Positions 1-10,824 of a DNA stretch of 64,000 nucleotides are shown in pieces. The number at the start of each line of letters is the position of its first letter. The first letter of the stretch is position 1. This stretch comes from Stratiolaelaps scimitus (Eukaryota > Arthropoda > Arachnida > Mesostigmata > Laelapidae). Location of the stretch: positions 3,958,501-4,022,500 of the forward strand of contig JABWDB010000013.1 in assembly GCA_019614645.1 (NCBI GenBank). Reading direction: 5' to 3'. The position numbers were made by a program, and so were the translations under genes. The notes beneath the pieces are model-generated. The model did not search any database and had not been told where the DNA came from. It worked only from the letters and a program-made list of their open reading frames with translations.

Positions 1-197
1 TGGAGATGGGTACGCACCCCTGGGTGAGTTACCGGGACAGAGAGAGAGTGAGAGAGAAACGTACTCATATCAGAAGCACGACATTGGCCTTGGTTAGGGG
101 ATGCGTGAAGAGAGGGGATGCACGAACACCGGATAATTCTTAGGAAGACGCTCCAACTTTTGTACCATTTATGTCTACAATATGAGCGTTTACTTAC

Positions 198-416
198 CTG
201 TAATGAATCGAGTTCATGTGAGTTCGCATGTGATAGACATTCGACTGCGCTGATCATTGCTATCATTAAATTGTCATCATTGATAGTTATTGTATTCACC
301 AAAGTTCTGTGGCTATTGAAAATGTTTAAATAGTATGTATGTTCTCCACGTCTGTCCCTAGTTCTATTTATGTCATTGTTCTGAGCATTATCCTTATGAC
401 ACCTGTGCAACTCGTC
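198..416 (-). CDS. Candidate internal exon, unrecognised protein
   Basis: A 73-codon frame stays open on the minus strand from an in-frame TGA at 417-419 down to a near-perfect donor: the exon would end in CAG at 200-198, followed by GTAAGT. About two thirds of the codons start with a purine and over a third are RNY, which is more than chance. The peptide is polar at first, then has a hydrophobic patch (NLMIAMISAVECL) and ends in HELDSLQ. A possible next exon starts at about position 20, after a pyrimidine-rich tract and ACCCAG, and continues off the window edge in phase 0. The acceptor upstream of this exon is not clear. I recognise no family. The alternative is a chance open frame beside a chance donor. 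Confidence 0.3.
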
Positions 417-425
417 TCACATTAA

Positions 426-985
426 TGTCCTATACAAGGCAAAGCTTTGGACAATCAACTGAATGAGAACAGCGTCGTCTCCGCAAACATGCAGGCCAAT
501 TTAGCAGTTTCCGTAGCTTCAAAGCGAATCGTTACCAATTGCGCATTCCAACAGACAGAAGTGTTCAGCCTAGGGACGGGACGGAGGCGGAGAAGCTTAT
601 CAGAGCCTATTCCGCTTAGCCGTTTTGTCGGGCCGTCAAATAGCGTTGAGCTGGTGACAGTAGTAGCCGGGCAAAGCGACCCCTGCGTAGTGATACACAG
701 GACTCATTGCATTGCCGAAGTTTCTCGTGCGTTTGCGAGGAGCCGAGCGGCGGTTTTTCCGGCCGCGTGACTTGGCCGCATCGAGGATGGCGAAAGGCCA
801 GAGGGGTCTCGGCTCAGCAAGCTACCCCTCAGTATCTCGCCCCAAAGGGTGAGATAATTAAACTAGTGCGGGAGGTATGGAGGCCTTTCTACGTAGAGAC
901 TATCTGTTCTTCTCGATCTGATGGTTCGGTCAATGCTACCGGCGTCCCGCTTAATTATTATTGCTCTGTGTATAGAGTCAAATAA
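426..985 (+). pseudogene. Coding-like stretch with a frame change, unknown product
   Basis: The frame from 426 to a TGA at 768-770 has about 64 percent purine-first codons and a G bias of first over third over second codon position, as real genes have. It is rich in V, A, N and S and includes VELVTVVAGQSD. Coding character then seems to move to another frame that ends at 985, with the peptide GEIIKLVREVWRPFYVET near its middle. There is no ATG at the beginning of the first frame and no convincing donor/acceptor pair joining the two. An old broken gene or transposon fragment fits better than an intact gene, although an unseen intron is possible. Product unknown. Confidence 0.25.
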
Positions 986-1299
986 GGAATGAGATGTAAA
1001 TTGTGTGTGTGTCTTTCATGTTTTTGCAAGATACAAGAATCTTCGAGAAAAATGTCGGTGGGCCCATGTGAATATCTGTTCAGCGACACTTTTAACTCAG
1101 TGTGTACATGCAGACAAATATGCTAGATGTACACAAATTGCGCCTCCGAGCAGCTGTGAGCTTCTCGTGCTTGTTTCGAGTCTCGGTTTGAAACATCGGC
1201 ACACTGCAGTCACTAAAAGGCCCCCTTTGTTTGTCTACTGTGCACTGCTAGTCACCCTATTCTACTTCCGACACGACAACTCAGGCATTTTCTTGCCAA

Positions 1300-1400
1300 G
1301 ATGAACATTTCCCGCCAATTGGCAGCCCATCTTTCGCCTTGGTCACGTGTCGTTGAGGAAGCCGTTTCGTGCCACACGTCCGATTGGTCCACATAAGTCG
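1300..1400. promoter_or_regulatory. Promoter-like cluster: E2F, CCAAT and E-box motifs
   Basis: A TTTCCCGCCAAT sequence (1308-1319) matches the E2F consensus and contains a CCAAT box. A second inverted CCAAT (ATTGG) overlaps it, a CACGTG E-box lies at 1344-1349, and another ATTGG lies near 1383. Such clusters are common in animal promoters. No convincing first exon was found on either side, so the assignment rests on motif density alone. Confidence 0.2.
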
Positions 1401-1889
1401 CACACCGAGCCACATGAGTCTAGCTCCTCAGCAGCGTGTGCGAACTTCATTCGCGAGTTTGTATCAGTGGGCACTACTCTTACTCTCCTCTCCATACACT
1501 ACATATATTCTATCGCTCTAACTTATACTCTTAACACTACAGAGCGTGCTATCCGCCACTATCGGACAGGCCACCGCCATCACATCATCACGACGACGAC
1601 TGTCCGTTTTTGCTCCGAACCCCAGAGCGGCGGCACCGAGTGCCCAGCACCTACCAGTGCCCCGGAGCCCCAAGGGGTTTGCTGCCGGCGTTCCCTGCTC
1701 AAATCATTTGCCTGCTAAAGTGATTAACTTCGCAGCGACCCGATCCACAACTTTCGAATGTGAGCTGGAGACGATGGAGATGATGGTGGTGATGATCGCG
1801 GTGGCCGAAGCCGTCATACTCGGTAGTCATAGGCCAGAGTCGGCGGTCTGCCTCGTTTTACAGTTCTCTTCTTTCCTTCATTTTTATAG

Positions 1890-2036
1890 CTGGTCATGCG
1901 ACCCCCAAACGAGGGAAACAGAGACGACAAATTTCACATTGTCATCATTCACATCATCATTGACATCACCGGCACCGCCATCAAAGCCATGACTCTCCGT
2001 TGGGTCGCTCTCCGGCTTTTCTTGTTTCGGCCTTAG
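1890..2036 (+). CDS. Candidate terminal exon, ATC-repeat coded
   Basis: A long pyrimidine tract ending in TTTTTATAG at 1881-1889 makes a good acceptor. It is followed by 48 open codons and a TAG at 2034-2036. About half of the codons are RNY, but this is inflated by a run of ATC and CAT triplets that codes for an isoleucine-rich stretch. No polyadenylation signal is evident just after the stop. The exon could equally be a degenerate trinucleotide repeat next to a chance acceptor. Confidence 0.18.
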   Translation: MVMRPPNEGNRDDKFHIVIIHIIIDITGTAIKAMTLRWVALRLFLFRP

Positions 2037-2593
2037 TTCGACGTGCTTGAAGTTAAAGTAGACGACCCACAGTCATCTCTACCCTTACGCCGCAAGAGTT
2101 TCAAGAGGGCGACCGCCTCGCCACGCTAGCGTTGGCGAGGCTTAGTCGATGGAGGTCTAAGCAGATTGAGGAGATAGATATGTCGCTCGCGGAGCATAGC
2201 CTACGACGACCTTTGCCTGATTAGCAGTAGATATCTCCTGGGGACGAGCGGCTGTAATGAGGCCCTTCTGGCAATCACGGCTGTATCAACGGCGATAGTG
2301 GCGGCTATGGTGTCGTCGCCGCCGTCGTTTCAAGAACAGATCTTGAACTTCCTTCAAAGAAACTCCATCCGATGTTCAGTCGAACTGCCCCAAGCGGCTT
2401 ACTCCTCTTGACAAAAGCGTCGATCTGTTCTCTCTGCAACAGCGCGGAAGAGAGGGACGATGATTGGACGCTGAGAAGGGTGGGTCATTTTTGTACTTCC
2501 TTTTTGATCTTGTCGTTGCCTCCTGCCTGACAACGTGTTGTGTTATGGCGCGTTTTCCCATCTTACATCGCATAGCTGAAAAAGAAGGCGTAG

Positions 2594-3163
2594 ATATTTT
2601 GTTTGCGTGCGTATGTGTGTGCATGTGACGCCATCGAATGCAAATCGGCGCCTGCGGGGATGGCCACAGATGGCCGACAGGCCCTGGCTGACTTTGAGCG
2701 GTTTTCTCCTTCGCATCGTAGCGAGGACGACAAGGAGGAAAAGTGCCCCTGAATCTCAAAACCTTTGTGGCCGTGGACGCCCGATCCATATGCGCTCTTG
2801 CCACAAAGGACTTAAGAGCAGCACTCATTCACGAACTGTCAGTACTAGCCATAAGATATAGCAACAAAACATCCAGTACTGCCTGGCTAAATCGCGCACA
2901 GGCTGGAATTCGTTTAGCTCAATAAGTAATACAGCTCGTAAGACGGGTCGGATAGACGTTTGACAGGACACTTGAATGTATGGCCTAGAGTATGGGCCTT
3001 CTCGTGGTCTAATGGTTCTGGGTGGACAATACCTGTACTAGTAATTGATCTCTCATTCAAATCTGTCACCGCCAGTCTTTTCGGGGACGATGGAGCCTCT
3101 ATAGTTAAGGGCGCTCGCTGTTGTGCCGTTCCCCACGTCGACTGTTTGGCTGGTATTGCCTGA
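2594..3163 (+). pseudogene. Broken coding sequence in three frames, unknown product
   Basis: Three successive plus-strand frames each look coding. Frame A (2594-2749) has the peptide DAIECKSAPAGMATDGRQAL and an acidic tail SEDDKEEK. Frame B (2722-2922) has VPLNLKTFVAVDARSICALA, a purine-first share near 62 percent and low G at codon position 2. Frame C (2960-3163) has VLVIDLSFKSVTASLFGDDG and about 44 percent RNY codons in its last 50 codons. A and B join if one base is reread at the AAAA run 2739-2742. B and C are separated by a TAA at 2923-2925 and a frame change. This pattern fits a decayed gene or transposable-element ORF. No catalytic motif or family was recognised. Confidence 0.38.
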
Positions 3164-3199
3164 GGCTTCCCCAGGGAGGGGGCTAGTGCTCCTCTTTAA

Positions 3200-4150
3200 T
3201 GCTGCATGTCATGTTCTGTCAATCTACAGTAAGACATCTGCGCTTAGCTGAAGCCTCACTCACGGCTCATCTTGCTGAGCGCCCCGAGAGGGATAGATAA
3301 TGGCGCCGATGGTCGCACACGCCCTATTTTGAGTTGCAGAGGAACACAGCGAAGAGGGTTGGCCGTGGCGTATAGTTCGTCGTGACGCTGAGCTGGGCGA
3401 AAAAAAGACGATGAAATGACATGGTCTAGTTGAGCTGATCTTGCTTTGCTTGTGTAGCAGTCCCCTTTTCCGTCGAGCGAACGTATGATCGAATGTATTA
3501 TAGATGGGGTCGAAATGGTTTTAATCCTCAGTATCCGTCTACAGCGTGCTTCTTCAGGTACAATTTGCAGTTCTTGTCGAATCGGTCGAAAAAGCGTGGT
3601 TCGGCCGGTAGTGCGCCACTTAGTACACTCGGGGGCGTTCGTCTAGATTTCCGCGGCACATCGCATCGAAAGTGTTGAGAAATATTGTAGCAGTATTAGT
3701 GAAATATTTAACAAACACTGAGTGCATATTGCACGCGGCGGCTGAGGGGTCGCATTCTGATGTTTAAAACATGCTCGTCTGAGAGGAATTGCCTGGATTG
3801 CACTTACAAATTCTGTCTGCGCTTGAAGAACGTCTAGTTTACTTCCCACCCGAAGCAACCACCCCGTTCGCGGTGTTCAATAAGCCGTGTACACGGTCGG
3901 CCAACCGGCAGACCGACTACTACTCGTTGCAAGCTTTGCGGCAGCAGCTGCTACTGTTAGCTGACCATAAGGTGTATGAAGCTCATGTGTCTGTGTGTGT
4001 GTGCGCGTGCGTTCCGCGCCATAGAGTAACAATATATAATATATATAATCCACGGAGCTCGGAGCATGCCAGATACGAGTCGGCGTATACTCACCTCTTT
4101 CTCTCGGCGGTGCCCATGCCATTACCTACGAAAGGCTCGAGCGCTCTCAC
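3200..4150. other. No supported gene; fragments of splice signals only
   Basis: Mixed-composition DNA with a GT-rich tract near 3990-4010 and short AT runs near 4030-4045. An isolated acceptor-like tract ends at 3558. A minus-strand frame around 3790-3850 reads VGSKLDVLQAQTEF and stops at a GTAAGT. Neither signal could be connected to a gene with confidence. Confidence 0.4.
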
Positions 4151-4154
4151 TTAC

Positions 4155-4188
4155 CTTGTTGTCGAGGGGAGGTGCCAACGTCCTCCAT
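4155..4188 (-). CDS. Candidate first coding exon (MEDVGTSPRQQ)
   Basis: On the minus strand an ATG at 4188-4186 sits in an AAAATGG context. It opens the codons for MEDVGTSPRQQ and then meets a strong donor, AAG followed by GTAAGT, at 4155/4154. Without splicing the frame runs only to a nearby TGA, so the model depends on the intron. A downstream phase-compatible frame codes for an alanine-rich peptide near 3966-3890, but its acceptor is poor in pyrimidines. The exon is too short to identify a family, and chance cannot be excluded. Confidence 0.22.
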
Positions 4189-4505
4189 TTTACCCACATT
4201 ATCATGGTCTGCCGAGGTAATTCACACCTTGGCTCACACAATGGCCGTTGATCACGACTACTCGTAATCATACGGGATGAAAATGTGCAGGCGCTGCGAG
4301 CCGCTATCTCGAAGGAGAGACAGCAAACGGCAGCAACTTTATCCCCAATTCGCGTAAGGGTGTAATTTTCAGTCAGTTCTCTTTATACGAGGGAGAGCTA
4401 GCTTGAGTCTGAAATAGAACGAGTCGCAGTGGGCTGAGAGCCACCGGCTAGACTCCACTTGAGAAGGGGCCTCGTATTTACACAAACGAAACAGTGTCCG
4501 TTAAC

Positions 4506-4533
4506 GGAGAGAGAGAGAGCGAGAGAGAGAGAG
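4506..4533. repeat. (GA)n microsatellite
   Basis: Nearly pure GA dinucleotides with a single C interruption. Confidence 0.95.
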
Positions 4534-4738
4534 GTCTCTTATGCGCGGGTCTGAAGGTTCATGAGTTTACCCAGGCTCGGTATGTCTTGCATTCCAAAAA
4601 GGAACTATGAGAATCGATATATAGCATATGGCCATATTTGACTTTCAAGTTCATGCGTTCATCTCTTGGTGTAAGCAAACTTCCTTATCGGCTCATCAGG
4701 CAGGGCGTTCTGATTCGGGGCCGCCAGCAGCAGCAATG

Positions 4739-4780
4739 CCATATATATAGAAGGCCCTATATATATATATATATATATAT
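4739..4780. repeat. (AT)n microsatellite, two blocks
   Basis: A short AT block at 4739-4749 and a longer one of about 11 units at 4759-4780, separated by a CCC-containing spacer. Confidence 0.95.
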
Positions 4781-4799
4781 GGCAGCGCCATTCGTCCCT

Positions 4800-5570
4800 G
4801 CCTCGGGCGCGGGTCGAGCACCTCACACTCCGGACGCGCCTCAAGAAGTGGCCTAGCTAATCTTCGTAAATAGCTGATGAAACAAGAATGATCACTCGTG
4901 AGGGCCGGCACGTGTTATGGCTGATACTACTACGACGACCGAACGGTGGTGTCATCGAGGACCGAGAGCTTGGGAGCGATCGGATTCAAAGGACTATGTA
5001 CACATGTTTGCTGGAGACTTAGCCACGAACTCTGTTTCGAGAAGGCGGCTTTGGATTTCACGATTATCTTCATACTCCATACGGCGGACGGGAGGGGTCG
5101 TTCCTCATCGGCTCATTCGAAACGACCATTGGAGATTTTCGCCACAAGCGAGTACCGAAGTAATATGTGAAAATCAACGGTAAATGGCATTGACAGAACC
5201 TAGTCGTTAATGAGTTTTTAATACATGTATATGTGGTGTGCTTATATTCCTTTATATAAATTGCGCTAACATTGAATTGAAACAAGTTATATATACTTGG
5301 CTACGCCACATCACTCGCGACTTTGTTCAAACAAATCGTATTTAAACCCGTGCGTGTTATAGCTCGTGGACATGTTTTTGAGGAGCACCACCGCAGGATC
5401 GCTTGTTCATGTACCTTTTCGTTAAAGATTGAGTGTGCCATCATTACGTGACTGATTTTTGCACCAGCACGGAACGAAGCAAAACTCGATGAACGCTTAC
5501 CATCCACACATGTTGTGGGGTTACTGCAAAACACCCCAAGTTACGGAGCGTTTGTTATACTCGGCTTCCG
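4800..5570. other. No supported gene
   Basis: A GC-rich start gives way to AT-rich DNA near 5200-5290. A minus-strand donor (ATG followed by GTAAGC) lies at about 5502/5501, with an acceptor-like TTTTGCAG 23 bases upstream. That would be a micro-exon at best and is not claimed. Confidence 0.35.
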
Positions 5571-5629
5571 CAGAACTCGCTTCGAGTCCGTCCGCGGTTG
5601 ATTACACAAACGCACGCCTCTTCTCACAG

Positions 5630-6106
5630 AACGGAGTCTCCAACGCAGGTGGTCGTGGTTCCGCCACGACCTGGCGCAGTAGCGTTAGCAGACGCACTCG
5701 CTAGTGTGATGGAGAAGTGCCATCAGTATCCCTGCTGGAAGGGTCGAGTACTCCAGATGGGCAGCCGGACCCTTGTGGATCTGTTTAAAAGGCCAAGCGC
5801 ATAGACCCCCCCACCCGATGAGGCGGAATGTGGTCTTCGCTGGGCACATGTAACATTGCGGTTCTCGAGCACTCGAACGATGCCTTTATGGCTAAAAAGG
5901 AAGCCCGAATAGAAGCAGCCAAAGCTCGTGCGGTAGGAGTGCAAAACTGTTGCATCGATCAGCTGTTAGGATCAGAGGGGAGCTGGAGATAGTCGATGCC
6001 AACTATGGGTGATGCGAGTCCCTTCCTCAAAAGGGCCTGCGGCAAAATGGCGATGCCCTTTCTAGATTCGCAGCAGCAGTCGCATACTGACATGGGTCTA
6101 CGCTAG
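5630..6106 (+). pseudogene. Broken coding stretch, three plus-strand frames
   Basis: After a good acceptor (pyrimidine tract ending TTCTCACAG at 5629), a frame runs to TAG at 5802-5804. It has peptide PGAVALADALASVMEKCHQY and a G-first codon bias. A second frame opens with ATG at 5828 and ends at 5992. It carries a lysine/alanine-rich helix-like segment, MAKKEARIEAAKARAVGVQN, with about two thirds purine-first codons. A third frame opens with ATG at 6005 and ends at 6106. Frames change at each stop and no donors separate them, so a decayed gene or transposon ORF is the simplest reading. The coiled-coil-like middle is the only structural hint. Family unknown. Confidence 0.35.
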
Positions 6107-6109
6107 GGA

Positions 6110-6780
6110 TTGTTTTAGCTGGCAGACGTTCATTTTCTACGGTCGTTTATCAGTTCGATTCTTGAAAGCCGCGCGGTAGCAGGACCAGGGAACAGTTGAG
6201 AAGACCGAGAGTGGGGAAGACACAGAGCTTTGTGTGTCTTGTGATGCGCGAATGTTGAAATGTGAGAATATGTCTTCAAAGGCTAAAGAAGCGGAAACGC
6301 ATTTGGAACACGAGCGTCGAACACTGCCCGATTATTGTGAGGAGCGCACCACTAAGGAGGAACAGTGTGGCTCTCTGAAGAGACAGGGGCGAACGGCAAC
6401 ACCCTTCTAAACGACCGGGAACCGAGAGAGCCGAGGCGAACGAATGCTTTTGTTCAGCTTGAGCTAGCAAGCACTATTCCGCGAGGTTCCTTCTCATCCT
6501 TATTTTCTTCATCTTCTTCAACATCCCAGTGTTCCTCCAGCAATCGGTACACTTTTGCGCCTTTCATGTGTAACATCTAATTCTGTCGATGCCTCCGTGA
6601 GGAGTGCCGCCTTAACAAGTCGGCCCGCATTCATATATCAGGCGAGGCGAGCATCATTGCTCCGTTCAACACACTCAAGGTTCTCTCTTTCCCTCGCCCT
6701 CTTTCAATGGACACGACTATAATTCTTCAAGCAGTACGCATGCAACCCCCGCCGGGATGATACACACACAAGGCACGCCA
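6110..6780. other. No supported gene; one strong lone acceptor
   Basis: A long CT-rich tract at about 6490-6530 ends in ATCCCAG, one of the best acceptor-like signals in the window. The following frame (VPPAIGTLLRLSCVTSNSVD) stays open for about 60 codons but finds only weak donors. I do not call an exon. Confidence 0.35.
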
Positions 6781-6788
6781 CTGACAGC

Positions 6789-6992
6789 TCATCCACGAAC
6801 CGATGCTATGGTTCCGGTTCGCCTAGAGTGACGTTTCACGATGCTCCGAGGGACTGGCTGGGCAACAACACCACCCGGCGTTTGCGTTTCGCGTGCTGAC
6901 ATGATGGATTTCGACAGAGACGACGTGACAGCTCGGTATTTTATATTTAAATCTGCGGCTGGTGTCTGAATCTTCGCTGTGGGTAGTAGCAT
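6789..6992 (-). CDS. Candidate small ORF, unknown product
   Basis: An ATG at 6992-6990 opens a 67-codon frame ending at a TGA at 6791-6789. About 59 percent of its codons start with a purine, and G is commoner at codon positions 1 and 3 than at 2. The peptide is rich in S, T, A, V and basic residues and ends in RHSRRTGTIASVRG. No signal peptide, membrane segment or recognisable motif is visible. It may be a fragment of an old mobile element or chance. Confidence 0.2.
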   Translation of the reverse strand: MLLPTAKIQTPAADLNIKYRAVTSSLSKSIMSARETQTPGGVVAQPVPRSIVKRHSRRTGTIASVRG

Positions 6993-9900
6993 CTATTGCA
7001 AACGACACTGTGCACAATAGTATATGTATACACCGGGCAACTGTGGCTACCCAGCAACACTGGTATCTAGTAAGAGTCGAGGAAAGCTTGGCCCGAAAAG
7101 CAAACCTCAGCTTGTAAAGGCGGGTTCTCGAATCTAGGGGCAATTAGATCGTCTCTCGTCATTCACGACGCGCGTTCTTAAATTCCAGTTAGCAGCTTAT
7201 GCGACAACAGCGACAGTGTGCGAACGCATGGATTGTGTTTGAGTTCAATGAGTCAAAGTGGTTCACTAATTATCGTTTGAGCACATTAAAGCTTTGTCCT
7301 TCATATGCTCAAACAACGAATGCTTTATGGCTATCTCCTTATTGTATTATATGTATTGTGTTCGCCTTGTAGTACAACCGTCCTTGAGAGACAAGTGCGC
7401 GCGCGACAGAAGGTGCACGGAGGTCCCGCAATTTTCTAGCTCTTTCAGGCCGTTGTAGTGTTTGTTCTGAGATACTTCGTACCATCCCATCTTCTCGTTC
7501 CCGCTTTGCCAATATGATTGTGTTACTAAACGCTCCCAGGAGACTTGTATAGCTATCGTATTGCTGTCGGGTGGCAGCCACAACTGCGGCCTGGATAACT
7601 GGCCTAGCCCGTCCCTCGCTCGTTACGTGTCGGGAATTCGAAGGAGAAGACGGCTTGAAACCCTAACCCGAGGCCGGCTGAGGTAAGGACCACGGCCTGC
7701 TCAAGATCGCTGCCGTCTCAATTCTCTGGGTCAGATCCAATGCTGCTATAAATGTGCGTTACTGCTAACGATGAGCCCACGGGACCGGTAGGTAACATCC
7801 GTTTTCCTCTGGCGGACAACCGCTCGGCCATCTGCGTGAGCCTGGACCGCGTCATCTGTGGTGGGACAGCACACACTATTCACTCGCAATATGATCATCT
7901 GGGAGCAACGTAGCGCCACTATCAGCCGTTATAGGGATCAGTGGATCTAGCAGTCGATAGGATTTGCCCTTGCCGGCAGACCAAGCAACCAACCAAACAT
8001 AACTTACGCATGGCGACGTGCTGTCACTGCGAATGCCGCAGTAAAGCATAGTGAAACCCCGTGTTCCTCCCCTTCGCGTGTGTCCACACCCTAAGCCTAT
8101 CTCCGTACCCTCACAGTGTGTCAATGCTCTGTGAGACACCTACACAGAATATCATTGCGTTGCGCGTATCTACCTACAATGTACACCCTGAATTGCTCCG
8201 ATCCGACACCAGCTTCCATCAGCCAGTAGTCATAGCAGAAAGCAACGAGAGAGGGTGGCTGGCAAAGACAGAGTCACTACTGAACTGTCGTTCGGTTGAT
8301 GCAAACAAAAATTGATGAACGCTACCGTTGACGTCCACGCGCGCTGCGTATATAAAACAGCTCGAGGAATCTGAAATATCGTTCCGATATGCCTGCCCGT
8401 TGTGAATGTGTCCCGAAGAGTTTTACACAAGTATGCGATTGCATAAAGTGTAGACACTGTATGCCATTCATGTGAAATGATCCGACGCGTCTCAAGTACA
8501 CAGCACCTGTCAGCCTGATTTCTCCGTATAAAATGAAAATTTTGCGGGGCGCCATACGTAACCCTTGCGTGACGTCACGTAGGTTTAATAGGTGTCAATC
8601 GGAGGAGGAGGTATCAAAAAAGTAATAAGTGTTGACAGCTGACCACGTCGCATTTTGATCTGATACAGCGTGAAACATTTTCCTTAATGTGCGGAGCCTT
8701 CGCCTTGGCTACGCTGTAGTACACTGCCGATTCAAGTTGCTTGGGTTGATTCGTTTAAAGGGTCAGTCGGCAAACCTCACTCAGCAGAGCATTTGACGAC
8801 CTGACGTTGTGATAGCCGAAGCCTCAACGGCTAGATTTCTACTTGGCAAAGCAAGAGTTCACGCCACCTAGCGCGGGTCGAGGTGAAGTGAAGACGGGGG
8901 GACGATGCTCAGCTGTGAGGCCGGGACGACCAATGTATTGGAAGATCGCATGAAACCAGCCGGGGTCTTCATGTTGGCAAACAGAAAGCACTGCTGCTTC
9001 GCTTCCTCGCGTGGCATCGGACGCAATAATCCTATTGTAAATTTCGATTACAAACAGTTGCGGAGCGAAATAAGCAGACAGGAGGTGACCTGGCGGGGGG
9101 GGGAGAGAGGGAGGTTTATTTACTTTTTCTATTTTACCCCCGAGGACCCCTCAAGGGGTCACCCACTCGCAATCTGCTACGACCTCTTCCCCCGCCTGCG
9201 TCAATTGGCCAAATACACGAAACAATGTGTGTCCAAGAAGAGCTCGCTTCGAGGCGAAGTACTGCCCAAAGAACGCAATGCATCTGGCACAAAAGAGCGA
9301 CAGAGAGCTTAGATGCTCGTAAACCTGTCTGCAGATAGTTTACAGAACTGGCAGACTACCCTTATGTTGGATTACGTACATCGACTGCTGCCAATAGGCT
9401 CTTGAGTTGGGTGTATCGTATTCGTCAGAACGGGCCAGTATCTAGCGTAACAACCCCCATATGCTTGGAGCTCGACAGTAATGTGAGTTGAAATGTGGAA
9501 ATATAGAATTGAATAACTTTTTTATTGAATCAAGGGCGGTAAGTAACGGGTACCTTCCCGACAGCATGCACGACATATGGAAATAAACTGTAAACTCTTA
9601 TACATCGTCCGCATGATATTGCACAAACTTTGTGAAGAGAAATAAAATATTGGTACATAATTTCGAACACTGCTTAGAACTAGTATAGGCTTGTTCATCG
9701 TACGTATATTTGAGGCGTCTTAGGCGAGACGCAGGTCCCTCCAGAGTCTTTAATCGCACCCACGGCTCGTGACTAATATAAGGCTCGTCCTAGGTTCAGC
9801 AAACCTGAAGGGAACATGCTTTTTAAAAAGAAAAAAACTCAAAAGACGCATTGAAGTTAGACGTGCCTTGCAGGTCCTTGGGCTTCGTTTTATTATTAGC

Positions 9901-10800
9901 CTTTTTCCTCACGCCTCCTTTTCACTCGGACTTTTTCTTACGCTGTCTCGGTCTCTCTGCATATTGTGCACGATGCGCCACCATCTCTGACGCGTCAACT
10001 TGGTAATAAGTTAAGATTTGGCTTGAAATAATGTTTCCCAAAATAACCCCTAACTTTGTAGCCTAATGGAGTGCCGACTCCCAGGTTGGTTAGCGGTCCC
10101 CACAATTTTTCGAACATCATCCCGACAAAGTGGCCATGATACTAAGCAGGGTCACTGCAAATCCTGCAGAGCATCCGCGTTGGGTCGGACTTGTTGCATC
10201 TCTTACGACCTCCTCGCCGCTGAGCTCGCAGGGACGCCACGCTATATTTGCAGCCAAGTAATATATATATATATACATACACCAGGGTGGAAACTTTCCT
10301 TACACAGGAATTTCGGCGTTCCCTCGGATCGTGTCGTTTCTGCAGCATCATATTGGAAAGTAGTACTGTACGCTCCTTCAATTGTGAGCTGAATAAATCG
10401 ACTGAGATGAGTTTGACAAAGTTGAACATGCGAGGCGTCAATCAGATAGCTGAATCAATTCGTTAGTTGTAGAAACAATCGATAGCGGCTGCTATGAATA
10501 CGGCATTCGGTAAGATATATTCGGCATGAAAGTGTCAGCGTTGAATGATTAGCTCCGTAACTAAGATCGCATATTTTCCAACCTTGGCTTGGACTGCAAA
10601 GTCTCCGGCAGTAAAAGCCAGAGGCGAGAGGTTCTAACACGTTCCATGATACAAACCTACCAACATGAATGATTCAACAAAAAAATTAACAGTATTATAA
10701 GGTAGCTGATTACGATGGTGGGGAGGCAGGCCTAGAAGAAAATTGTAACCCACCCTTTTGAAAGTTCTGGCTCATTTGTGGTAATACTGTGTGTGTATAC

Positions 10801-10824
10801 ATATATATATATATATATATATAT
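10801..10824. repeat. (AT)12 microsatellite
   Basis: Pure AT dinucleotides preceded by a short GT block. Confidence 0.95.

Noticed and set aside
1546..1992. 148-codon plus-strand frame
   Set aside because: Starts at a GTG and is proline/serine-rich, then a repeat-derived isoleucine/threonine tail. No bias beyond the ATC repeat.
8905..9312. 135-codon plus-strand frame with ATG
   Set aside because: G is equally common at all three codon positions and the frame crosses a G/GA tract. No splice or start support.
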